From NCBI GenBank assembly GCA_029266815.1, contig JAQSWC010000128.1, positions 1 to 6,221 on the forward strand: a stretch of 6,221 bases of DNA, in the 5' to 3' direction. Every line of letters begins with the position of its first letter. Position 1 is the first letter of the stretch. The stretch is from Paucimonas sp. (GTDB lineage Bacteria > Pseudomonadota > Gammaproteobacteria > Burkholderiales > Burkholderiaceae_D). The position numbers and the translations under genes are program-made. Under the pieces are notes generated by a model. It was not told the DNA's origin. It saw only the letters and a list, made by a program, of their open reading frames with translations, and ran no database searches. Shown in pieces: positions 1 through 6,221 of this stretch.

Positions 1-384
1 GATGAGATGCTTGTCGCGGCAAGCCAGCAGTTCGTCATAGCTCATCCATACCGCACGCAGAATGCCGTCGTCGAGGGGGCGGCCGAGGTTGGCGCCTACT
101 TCGCCGGCAAAGGCGAATCTCAAGTAGGTGACTTCTTTGCCGGTACGCGCCTGATAGTAGCGCGACATGTAGGTGCCGACCAGTGATGTGGCGGTGAACT
201 CATAGGAGGTTTCCTCCATTGCCTCGCGGGACACCGCCTGGATCAGTGATTCGCCCGGATCGAGATGGCCCGCCGGCTGGTTGAAACGAATGCCGTCGCT
301 GGTTTCCTCTTCAACCAATAGGAATTTGCTGCTGCGCTCGATGATCGCAGCAACGGTAACTGAGGGCTTCCAGACGTCGGTCAT
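1..384 (-). CDS. nudJ: Nudix hydrolase, NudJ-like (partial, C-terminus off left edge)
   Basis: The first 128 codons of a Nudix hydrolase are visible, starting at the ATG at 384-382 and reading out of the window at base 1. The translation opens MTDVWKPSVTVAAIIE and carries FNQPAGHLDPGES followed by REAMEET, which is the Nudix box (G39, E45, R53-E54, E57-E58) that binds the catalytic metal. The usual glycine near the end of the box is Ser60. The NQPAGHL stretch and the N-terminal VTVAAII strand resemble E. coli NudJ, a small cytosolic phosphatase acting on nucleoside di/triphosphates and thiamine (hydroxymethyl)pyrimidine pyrophosphates; the substrate here is inferred only from family. NudJ is about 150 residues, so roughly 25 are missing off the edge. 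The Shine-Dalgarno is weak (GAAG, about 7 nt before ATG). In many proteobacteria mnmA follows this gene; that would lie outside the window. The gene is divergent from pntAA. Confidence 0.
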   Translation of the reverse strand, partial: MTDVWKPSVTVAAIIERSSKFLLVEEETSDGIRFNQPAGHLDPGESLIQAVSREAMEETSYEFTATSLVGTYMSRYYQARTGKEVTYLRFAFAGEVGANLGRPLDDGILRAVWMSYDELLACRDKHLI

Positions 385-445
385 GTTATTTCTTCAAAAG
401 GGGCCGCCATTTTACCGCTTGGCCTGCAGTTTCGCGAAAGAAGCA

Positions 446-451
446 ATTATG
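446..451 (-). promoter_or_regulatory. Candidate extended -10 for the Nudix gene
   Basis: On the minus strand this reads CATAAT (5 of 6 to the sigma-70 -10) preceded by TGC, giving an extended -10 pattern TGN-CATAAT. A TTGTCA hexamer lies 10 nt further upstream, too close to act as a normal -35, and the hexamer at 17 nt spacing is poor, so the extended -10 would have to do the work. Transcription would start near 440 and leave a leader of about 55 nt before the ATG at 384. This is a motif match only. Confidence 0.3.
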
Positions 452-516
452 GCAAGTTGGGTGACAACCCTAAAAATGTTGTTCTGAGACAAGCTTTGCG
501 GCTACAAGTTCGTCGG

Positions 517-530
517 AATCAAGATTGTTT
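517..530. promoter_or_regulatory. Operator-like imperfect dyad
   Basis: The 14 bp read AATCAAGATTGTTT, with half sites AA.CAA and TTG.TT around a 2-bp centre, so 10 of 14 positions are symmetric. It lies in the middle of the divergent promoter region, upstream of the candidate pntAA -10 sequences. A dimeric regulator could bind such a dyad, but I cannot assign one, and a dyad of this quality can occur by chance. Confidence 0.15.
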
Positions 531-603
531 GTCTAGCCCCGTTCAATACGCATTTTGAAGTGGTAAAACCGTGCTTTCGGGCGCCGGAAAAAGCATTTCC
601 GTG

Positions 604-609
604 TAAGAT
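604..609 (+). promoter_or_regulatory. Weak candidate -10 for the pnt operon
   Basis: TAAGAT (4 of 6 to the sigma-70 -10) lies 44 bp before the pntAA start codon. No good -35 is found at normal spacing. An alternative is TGG-TAAAAC at 561-569, an extended -10-like sequence with a poor -35. Both are weak, so the promoter may be activator-dependent, use another sigma factor, or be elsewhere in 385-653. Confidence 0.15.
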
Positions 610-653
610 TCGCGGGGTTCGGCAACGTCCAAGACTATTTCCTGGAGAAGCTC

Positions 654-1769
654 ATGAAGATCGGGATACCCGGCGAAACGAGGCAGGGCGAAACACGCGT
701 GGCAGGCACGCCGGAAACGGTGAAGAAACTGGTGGCGGCAAAGCACCAAGTGATTGTGCAATCCGGCGCGGGTGTGGCATCAAGCGTGACTGACGAAGCC
801 TACTTGGCTGCCGGCGCGCAGATCGGCTCGGCAGGAGAGGCGCTGGGCGCGGACATGGTGCTGAAAGTGCGCGCACCGAATGAGCAAGAGCGCTCGCAGA
901 TGAAAGCCAGCGCGGCGCTGGTCGGCATGCTGAACCCGTTTGACGCAGACAACATTTCGGCGATGGCGTCTCATGGCCTGAGTGCCTTTGCACTCGAAGC
1001 CGCACCGCGGACTACGCGTGCACAGTCGATGGACGTGCTGTCATCGCAAGCGAATATCGCGGGTTACAAGGCGGTCATGCTGGCGGCGAATACTTACCAG
1101 CGCTTCATGCCGATGCTGATGACGGCAGCTGGCACCGTGAAAGCGGCGCGCGTGCTGATCATGGGCGTGGGTGTCGCCGGTCTGCAGGCCATCGCCACCG
1201 CCAAGCGTCTCGGCGCGGTGATCGAGGCGTCGGACGTGCGCCCGCCGGTAAAAGAGCAGGTGGAATCGCTGGGCGCCAAGTTCATCGACGTGCCTTTTCT
1301 TACCGACGAGGAACGCGAGATCGCGCAAGGTGTCGGAGGCTATGCGCGCCCAATGCCGGCAGATTGGCTGAAGCGCCAAGCAGAAATAGTGCATGAGCGC
1401 GCCAAGCAGGCGGACATTATCATCACGACAGCATTGATCCCAGGCCGCAAGGCGCCGGTGCTGATCGGAGAAGACACCGTGAAAGCGATGAAACCGGGTT
1501 CGGTCATCGTCGACATGGCAGTCGAGCAGGGCGGCAACTGTCCGCTGTCCGAACTCGGCAAGACAGTAGTCAAACACGGTGTGCATATCATCGGCGAGCC
1601 CAACCTCGCCGCATTGGTGGCGGCGGATGCTTCTGCCCTGTATGCACGCAATGTGTTCGACTTTTTGAAACTGATCGTTGACCAGGAAGGCAACCTGGCG
1701 ATCAACCGCGACGATGACATCGTCGCCGCAACGCTGCTGTGTACCGGCGGCGAGGTATTACGCAAATAG
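654..1769 (+). CDS. pntAA: NAD(P) transhydrogenase subunit alpha part 1 (NAD(H)-binding domain I)
   Basis: This 371-residue protein is the soluble NAD(H)-binding domain I of proton-translocating transhydrogenase, which passes hydride from NADH to NADP+ in the complex driven by proton influx. It opens MKIGIPGETRQGETRVAGTP, typical of the alanine dehydrogenase/PNT N-terminal domain. The nucleotide-contact 'RQD loop' is intact: R119, Q124, D127 and S130, with the same spacing as the Rhodospirillum rubrum residues R127, Q132, D135 and S138. The Rossmann fingerprint GVGVAG lies at 171-176, and the mobile-loop GGYAR at 228-232. The protein ends at the domain I boundary without membrane segments, so alpha is split, as in R. 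rubrum and unlike the fused PntA of E. coli. GGAG at 644-647, 6 nt before the ATG, supports this start. It is the first gene of the plus-strand cluster; panD follows after 16 bp. Confidence 0.96.
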   Translation: MKIGIPGETRQGETRVAGTPETVKKLVAAKHQVIVQSGAGVASSVTDEAYLAAGAQIGSAGEALGADMVLKVRAPNEQERSQMKASAALVGMLNPFDADNISAMASHGLSAFALEAAPRTTRAQSMDVLSSQANIAGYKAVMLAANTYQRFMPMLMTAAGTVKAARVLIMGVGVAGLQAIATAKRLGAVIEASDVRPPVKEQVESLGAKFIDVPFLTDEEREIAQGVGGYARPMPADWLKRQAEIVHERAKQADIIITTALIPGRKAPVLIGEDTVKAMKPGSVIVDMAVEQGGNCPLSELGKTVVKHGVHIIGEPNLAALVAADASALYARNVFDFLKLIVDQEGNLAINRDDDIVAATLLCTGGEVLRK

Positions 1770-1785
1770 AAATTAGGAAAAAGCA

Positions 1786-2145
1786 ATGCAACGTATCATG
1801 CTCCGCGCGAAGATCCATCGCGCGTCCGTCACCGAATGCGACCTGAACTATGAGGGATCGTGCGGTATCGATGAAAATCTGCTGGAGGCGGCAAACATCC
1901 GCGAGTTCGAGAAGATCGAGCTCTATAACGTGAACAACGGCGAGCGCTTCTCTACCTATGCCATCAAGGCCAAGGCCGGCAGCGGCGCCATCGCGCTGAA
2001 CGGCGCAGCCGCGCGCCTGGCGCATATCGGCGACCTGTTGATCATCTGCACTTATGCGCCGATGACGGAGGAGGAATGCGCCTCCTATCGCCCACGTGTG
2101 GTGATGGTGGACGAGAAGAACCGTATGACCGAGTTGAAAAAATAA
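1786..2145 (+). CDS. panD: Aspartate 1-decarboxylase (pyruvoyl-dependent)
   Basis: PanD decarboxylates L-aspartate to beta-alanine, the precursor joined to pantoate in pantothenate and coenzyme A synthesis; the enzyme is a cytosolic homotetramer. The 119-residue protein (E. coli: 126) keeps the self-processing site at Gly24-Ser25 within YEGSC, where cleavage converts Ser25 to the pyruvoyl cofactor. It also keeps K9, H11, Y22, R54, T57, Y58 and N72 at E. coli numbering, and the block RFSTYAI (54-60). All catalytic residues are present, so it should be functional. AGGAAA at 1775-1780 precedes the ATG by 5 nt. The gene starts 16 bp after pntAA on the same strand, so co-transcription is likely. 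The position is odd: panD is usually alone or with panB/panC, whereas here it separates two parts of one transhydrogenase. A PanZ/PanM-type maturation factor cannot be judged from this window. Confidence 0.97.
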   Translation: MQRIMLRAKIHRASVTECDLNYEGSCGIDENLLEAANIREFEKIELYNVNNGERFSTYAIKAKAGSGAIALNGAAARLAHIGDLLIICTYAPMTEEECASYRPRVVMVDEKNRMTELKK

Positions 2146-2189
2146 GCCGCGTTACGCAGCAAGTGTAGGTAATGAGTTGAAGTGAAACT

Positions 2190-2279
2190 CCTTCCCCTTC
2201 AAGGGGAAGGTTGGGATGGGGATGGGTTTCTTCCATTGAGCATTGCAACCCATCCCCGCCCTCTCCTTGAGGGAGAGGG
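2190..2279. repeat. REPIN-like pair of inverted palindromic repeats
   Basis: Two related G/C-rich palindromes face each other in the panD-pntAB gap. The first (2190-2210) has perfect 10-bp arms CCTTCCCCTT / AAGGGGAAGG around one base. The second (2259-2279) has 8-bp arms CCCTCTCC / GGAGAGGG around TTGAG. The second in reverse complement matches the first at 16 of 21 positions. Inside them, GGGGATGGGTT (2218-2228) is exactly inverted as AACCCATCCCC (2247-2257) around an 18-nt loop. The whole can therefore form one long hairpin or two small ones. This is the architecture of a REP doublet (REPIN); such repeats are dispersed between genes and in some bacteria depend on RAYT transposases. Reverse-strand translation gives the HPHPNLPLEGEG-type peptide common in spurious annotations of this repeat class. 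Family membership is inferred. Confidence 0.7.
2203..2226 (+). other. Potential G-quadruplex in the operon mRNA
   Basis: Four G-runs of three or more lie on the sense strand at 2203-2206, 2213-2215, 2218-2221 and 2224-2226, with loops of 6, 2 and 2 nt. This satisfies the G3+N1-7 rule for a two-way choice between quadruplex and the REPIN-like hairpins, since the first run lies in the 3' arm of hairpin 1 and the last two lie in the central inverted repeat. Because the flanking genes are on the plus strand, the motif would be present in the transcript upstream of pntAB. Folding in the cell is unproven. Confidence 0.4.
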
Positions 2280-2299
2280 AATCCGCCGAGAATAACAAC

Positions 2300-2305
2300 A
2301 GGAGG
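2300..2305 (+). promoter_or_regulatory. Strong Shine-Dalgarno of pntAB
   Basis: AGGAGG lies 4 nt before the pntAB ATG and 20 nt after the REPIN-like repeat. It is the best ribosome binding site in the window, much stronger than those of panD (AGGAAA) and pntAA (GGAG). It fixes the pntAB start at 2310 and allows ribosomes to initiate afresh after the structured gap rather than depend on translation of panD. Confidence 0.75.
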
Positions 2306-2309
2306 TTTC

Positions 2310-2636
2310 ATGGAAGTCAGTCACACCGTCATCAACCTCATCATCTTCGTGCTGGCCATCTATGTCGGCTATCACGTTGTATGGACAGTGACCCCTGCAC
2401 TGCATACACCCCTCATGGCAGTGACCAATGCAATCTCCGCCATCATCATCGTCGGCGCCATGCTGGCGGCAGGCCTCACCGAGGGAACGCTGGGGCAAGT
2501 GATGGGCACAGCGGCGGTAGCGCTGGCGGCGGTGAACGTCTTCGGCGGCTTCCTCGTCACACGCCGCATGCTTGAAATGTTCAAGAAGAAGGAGCCGAAA
2601 GCATCGGCCCAGCCTTCCGGCAAGGAGGGCAAATAA
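2310..2636 (+). CDS. pntAB: NAD(P) transhydrogenase subunit alpha part 2 (membrane domain II)
   Basis: This 108-residue inner-membrane protein supplies the alpha-side part of the proton channel domain II. Three hydrophobic helices are visible at about residues 6-27, 35-54 and 61-84. The conserved TPLMAVTNAIS stretch (33-43) at the start of the second is a hallmark of the PntA C-terminal membrane domain. The tail from about residue 85 is short, charged and lysine-rich (FKKKEPK) and probably cytoplasmic. Three helices fit the split-alpha type; the fused E. coli PntA has four. The start is supported by AGGAGG at 2300-2305. The TAA stop shares one base with the ATG of pntB (TAATG), so the two are probably translationally coupled and made in equal amounts. 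The gap of 164 bp from panD is unusual inside an otherwise tight operon. Confidence 0.95.
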   Translation: MEVSHTVINLIIFVLAIYVGYHVVWTVTPALHTPLMAVTNAISAIIIVGAMLAAGLTEGTLGQVMGTAAVALAAVNVFGGFLVTRRMLEMFKKKEPKASAQPSGKEGK

Positions 2637-4084
2637 TGGACATGAGCTTCGTGAGCATGAACCTGGTGACGATGCTTTACCTGATTGCATCGGTCTGTTT
2701 CATCCAGGCGCTGAAAGGTCTTTCGCATCCCACGACCGCGCGGCGCGGCAACACTTTCGGCATGAGCGGCATGGCGATCGCTGCCGTTACCACCATCGTC
2801 TTGATGATCAAGCTGAAGGCCGAGATGTCCAACACAGGCTATGGCCTGGGTCTGGTGGCGCTGGGCCTTGTGGTTGGCGGCGGCATCGGCGCCATGCTGG
2901 CCAAGCGCGTAGAGATGACCAAGATGCCGGAACTGGTGGCGGCAATGCATTCGCTGATCGGCCTGGCTGCGGTCTGCATCGCAGTGGCTGCTGTCTCCGA
3001 ACCATGGGCTTTTAATATCACCGGCCGTGGTGAACCCATCCCCTTCGGTAATCGTCTCGAACTCTTCATCGGCACATTCGTCGGCGCCATCACTTTCTCT
3101 GGCTCGGTCATCGCATTCGGCAAGCTCTCCGGCAAATATAAATTCCGCCTGTTCCAGGGCGCACCTGTGGTCTTCAAGGGCCAGCATTTCGTGAATCTAT
3201 TGCTGGCCGTCGCGATGATCGTGCTGGGCATCATGTTCTGCATGACGCAGCATTGGCTGCCTTTCATCCTGATGGCAGCGATTGCCTTCGTGCTCGGTGT
3301 GCTGATCATCATTCCGATCGGCGGCGCGGATATGCCGGTGGTGGTGTCGATGCTCAACAGCTATTCCGGCTGGGCGGCAGCAGGCATCGGCTTCTCGCTG
3401 AACAATTCCATGCTGATCATCGCCGGCTCGCTGGTGGGCTCATCCGGCGCAATCCTCTCGTACATCATGTGCAAGGCGATGAACCGTTCCTTTTTCAATG
3501 TGATCCTCGGCGGTTTCGGCGGCGATGCGTCGTCGGCCTCAGCAGGCGCGCAGCAGCAGCGCAATGTGAAATCGGGCTCGGCAGACGATGCGTCCTTCCT
3601 GATGACGAATGCCGAGACCGTGATCATCGTCCCTGGTTATGGCCTTGCAGTAGCACGTGCCCAGCATGCATTGAAGGAACTCACTGAAAAGCTCACGCAC
3701 AAGGGCGTGACCGTGAAGTACGCGATCCACCCGGTCGCCGGCCGGATGCCGGGCCACATGAACGTGCTGCTGGCCGAAGCCGAAGTGCCGTACGACCAGG
3801 TGTTCGAGATGGAAGACATCAACGGCGAGTTCGGACAGGCCGACGTCGTGCTGGTGTTAGGTGCCAACGATGTGGTCAATCCCGCTGCAAAGGATCCAAA
3901 ATCACCCATCGCCGGCATGCCGATTCTCGAAGCCTATAAAGCCAAGACAGTAATCGTCAACAAGCGCTCGATGGCTGCCGGTTATGCCGGCTTGGACAAC
4001 GAGCTGTTCTACATGGACAAGACGATGATGGTGTTCGGGGATGCGAAGAAGGTGATTGAGGATATGGTGAAGGCGGTGGAGTAA
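2636..4084 (+). CDS. pntB: NAD(P) transhydrogenase subunit beta
   Basis: The 482-residue beta subunit (E. coli 462) holds the rest of proton-channel domain II and the NADP(H)-binding domain III. Residues from about 8 to 290 are mostly hydrophobic helices with family blocks EMTKMPELVA (93-102), H105 in MHSLIGL (equivalent to E. coli His91, implicated in proton transfer), GGADMPVVVSMLNSYSGWAA (229-248) and GSSGAILSYIMCKAMNRSF (268-286). A hydrophilic linker at about 296-326 joins domain III, with VPGYGLAVARAQ (332-343), HPVAGRMPGHMNVLLAEAEV (365-384), LGANDVVNPAA (408-418) and KRSMAAGYAG (443-452), all NADP(H)-site motifs. AGGAGG at 2623-2628, inside the end of pntAB, is 7 nt before the ATG. 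A second in-frame ATG at 2642 is possible. It is the last gene of the cluster and converges with ubiH. Confidence 0.97.
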   Translation: MDMSFVSMNLVTMLYLIASVCFIQALKGLSHPTTARRGNTFGMSGMAIAAVTTIVLMIKLKAEMSNTGYGLGLVALGLVVGGGIGAMLAKRVEMTKMPELVAAMHSLIGLAAVCIAVAAVSEPWAFNITGRGEPIPFGNRLELFIGTFVGAITFSGSVIAFGKLSGKYKFRLFQGAPVVFKGQHFVNLLLAVAMIVLGIMFCMTQHWLPFILMAAIAFVLGVLIIIPIGGADMPVVVSMLNSYSGWAAAGIGFSLNNSMLIIAGSLVGSSGAILSYIMCKAMNRSFFNVILGGFGGDASSASAGAQQQRNVKSGSADDASFLMTNAETVIIVPGYGLAVARAQHALKELTEKLTHKGVTVKYAIHPVAGRMPGHMNVLLAEAEVPYDQVFEMEDINGEFGQADVVLVLGANDVVNPAAKDPKSPIAGMPILEAYKAKTVIVNKRSMAAGYAGLDNELFYMDKTMMVFGDAKKVIEDMVKAVE

Positions 4085-4141
4085 TGCTGCAATCGCGCCA
4101 AGCGGAACATAGTTAAATTCCTTACCGCGGCTATCGTCAGG
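4085..4141. other. Convergent gap between pntB and ubiH
   Basis: These 57 bases separate two convergent stop codons. I see no classic hairpin followed by a T-run on either strand. The best pairing is weak: GCGGAA (4102-4107) against TTCC (4118-4121) and CCGC (4124-4127). Termination may be Rho-dependent, or the transcripts may overlap. Confidence 0.5.
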
Positions 4142-5278
4142 CTAGCGCCGGCCGTACATCATCTGTTCGGCAAGCAATCGCTTTGCTGGCCTCAGTGCAT
4201 CGACTATTCCGAGAGACCACCCTAAAAATGTCTGCGACCACGCTCCATCGGGCGCATTAGCGAATAGACGGGCCATCGTATCGGTCAGCTGGATTGTCAA
4301 GCTACGATCGGATTGACGCGCTTTCGTAAATTCAAGTAGCTTTCCGGCCGCCGCGTCCTGTGCCAGCAATCTCGCGAGCACAGTCGCATCTCGCAGACCG
4401 AGATTCAACCCTTGTCCCGCCACAGGATGCAAGGTCTGCGCAGCGTTGCCGATAGCAACGGTTCTGAGCGTCGCAACAGGGTGTGCATTTAGACCTAATG
4501 GAAAACTGTTCCGTGCCGAGACATTCGTAAAGCGTCCGACGCGGGTTCCGAAACTCTGCTGCAGTGCTTCGAGAAAGGCATCGTCTTTCAACGCGACCAA
4601 CTGTGCAACGGTAGCGGGGCGACCACACCACACCATCGCATAGCCGTCGTTCTGCGGTAGAAGGGCTAGCGGGCCTTCGTCAGTAAAGCGTTCGAAGGCA
4701 CGGTGTGCGACCGGTGCACTTGCAACGACGTGGGCGACGAGTGCAGTCTGTTCGTAAGCGCGGTGCACGGACTTGGCGATCTGGTTGGAAAAGACCCCGC
4801 CTTCCGCTTGCACCAGGATGGCAGAGGTGATCGTGCGACCGTCGGAAAGCGTCAGTTCTACGGCCTCGCTGCTTTCGGTGATGGATTGCACTTCCACCGG
4901 GCGTATTGCCGCAATGCCCGTGCGTTCGGCAGCTTGAGCCAGAGAGGCGACTAGCGTGCCGTAGCGCGTGACGTAGCCGAGTGCAGGCAGGCCATATTCG
5001 TCGCGTTCAATCAGCGTGCGGCCGAAATGGCCACGGCGCGAGACGTGGATTTCGTGGATGGCGGTGACATCTGTCGGCCATGCATCGATTTCCTCCAGCA
5101 ACTGACGACTGCCGTAGGAAAGGGCGATCGAGCGCGGGTCCTGCAAGGTTTGATCGAGTGGCTTTGCGTCGATCAACGCGATACGCGCGGCCGGTGTGCC
5201 GCGTTTGACCAGCGATGCTGCCAAGGCCAGGCCGACGGGGCCGGCGCCGCAGATGGCGATGTCGAAATCTGCCGTCAT
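4142..5278 (-). CDS. ubiH: Ubiquinone biosynthesis FAD-dependent hydroxylase UbiH
   Basis: This 378-residue flavoprotein monooxygenase belongs to the UbiH/UbiF/COQ6 family, which hydroxylates the polyprenyl-phenol ring during ubiquinone synthesis using O2 and a reductant; E. coli UbiH acts at C4 on 2-octaprenyl-6-methoxyphenol. FAD-binding GAGPVG lies at 11-16, close to the N-terminus. GNAAQTLHPVAGQGLNLG at 277-294 is the second FAD motif. The GNAAQTLHP form is typical of UbiH, whereas UbiF and UbiI usually have GDAAHTINP, which supports this member of the family. The middle motif, commonly ADG..S, reads AEGGVFS (158-164). FTDEGPLALLP (198-208) is another family block. The start is fixed by an ATG and an upstream in-frame stop with no alternative start between; the ribosome site is poor (AAGG about 14 nt away, inside the end of pepP). 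It lies 10 bp after pepP, the same order as E. coli pepP-ubiH. Confidence 0.92.
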   Translation of the reverse strand: MTADFDIAICGAGPVGLALAASLVKRGTPAARIALIDAKPLDQTLQDPRSIALSYGSRQLLEEIDAWPTDVTAIHEIHVSRRGHFGRTLIERDEYGLPALGYVTRYGTLVASLAQAAERTGIAAIRPVEVQSITESSEAVELTLSDGRTITSAILVQAEGGVFSNQIAKSVHRAYEQTALVAHVVASAPVAHRAFERFTDEGPLALLPQNDGYAMVWCGRPATVAQLVALKDDAFLEALQQSFGTRVGRFTNVSARNSFPLGLNAHPVATLRTVAIGNAAQTLHPVAGQGLNLGLRDATVLARLLAQDAAAGKLLEFTKARQSDRSLTIQLTDTMARLFANAPDGAWSQTFLGWSLGIVDALRPAKRLLAEQMMYGRR

Positions 5279-5288
5279 GTGCTGAACA

Positions 5289-6221
<933 letters not shown>

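Larger units (their letters stand above)
385..653. other. Divergent intergenic region between nudJ and pntAA
   Basis: These 269 bases separate two divergently transcribed genes and contain no convincing gene. They are more AT-rich than the flanking coding sequence, as expected for a promoter region. Visible structure: a perfect 10-bp palindrome TTTCGCGAAA (430-439), a GTTG-N5-CAAC dyad (456-468), an AA-CAA-N2-TTG-TT dyad (517-530), and an imperfect hairpin (573-594) just upstream of the pntAA leader. None matches an operator that I can name with confidence. No riboswitch or small RNA gene was recognised. Confidence 0.75.

Noticed and set aside
281..487. Plus-strand open frame of 68 codons overlapping the Nudix gene start
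   Set aside because: It lies mostly antisense to the Nudix coding sequence, has no clear Shine-Dalgarno and no family resemblance.
573..594. Imperfect hairpin upstream of pntAA as a terminator or riboswitch
   Set aside because: It has a bulged stem with a 3-nt loop, no T-run and no known aptamer pattern.
1041..1586. Minus-strand open frame of 181 codons inside pntAA
   Set aside because: It is rich in His, Arg and Cys, shows no recognisable motif, and fully overlaps a confidently identified gene.
2190..2279. Palindromes read as a Rho-independent terminator of panD
   Set aside because: The stems are not followed by a T-run on the plus strand and transcription must reach pntAB-pntB; partial attenuation remains possible.
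2042..2311. Minus-strand open frame of 89 codons across the panD-pntAB gap
   Set aside because: It arises from the palindromic repeat (HPHPNLPLEGEG-type peptide typical of spurious genes) and runs antisense to panD; no ribosome site or family match.
2372..3187. Minus-strand open frame of 271 codons antisense to pntAB and pntB
   Set aside because: His/Asp-rich composition is what results from reading a GC-rich gene in the wrong frame; pntAB and pntB are certain on the other strand.

Overview
The window is ordinary bacterial chromosome, densely coding and moderately GC-rich. The best guess is a betaproteobacterium, probably Burkholderiales and possibly an Oxalobacteraceae-like genome. This is inferred from three things: the NudJ-type Nudix gene, the three-polypeptide proton-translocating transhydrogenase (PntAA/PntAB/PntB), and the adjacent pepP-ubiH pair. 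It was not confirmed by any search. All recognisable genes are housekeeping; no phage, plasmid, CRISPR, tRNA or rRNA feature was seen.

Layout: (1) 1-384, minus strand, a Nudix hydrolase running off the left edge. (2) 385-653, a divergent non-coding region that should hold the promoters for the Nudix gene and the pnt operon; only weak promoter and dyad candidates are visible. (3) 654-4084, a plus-strand cluster pntAA - panD - pntAB - pntB. The odd points are panD (aspartate 1-decarboxylase), which sits inside the transhydrogenase gene set, and the 164-bp gap after it. That gap carries a pair of inverted REP-like palindromes (REPIN-like) and a potential G-quadruplex. (4) 4085-4141, a short convergent gap without a clear terminator. 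(5) 4142-5278, minus strand, ubiH. (6) 5289-6221, minus strand, the C-terminal two thirds of pepP, running off the right edge 10 bp upstream of ubiH.

How the genes work together: PntAA, PntAB and PntB form one membrane complex that uses the proton-motive force to reduce NADP+ with NADH. PanD makes beta-alanine for pantothenate and coenzyme A. UbiH acts in ubiquinone biosynthesis and PepP is a cytosolic aminopeptidase; the two are probably co-transcribed. The points most worth a second look are the panD insertion and the structured repeat that splits the operon. I see no convincing sign of an undescribed multi-gene system here.
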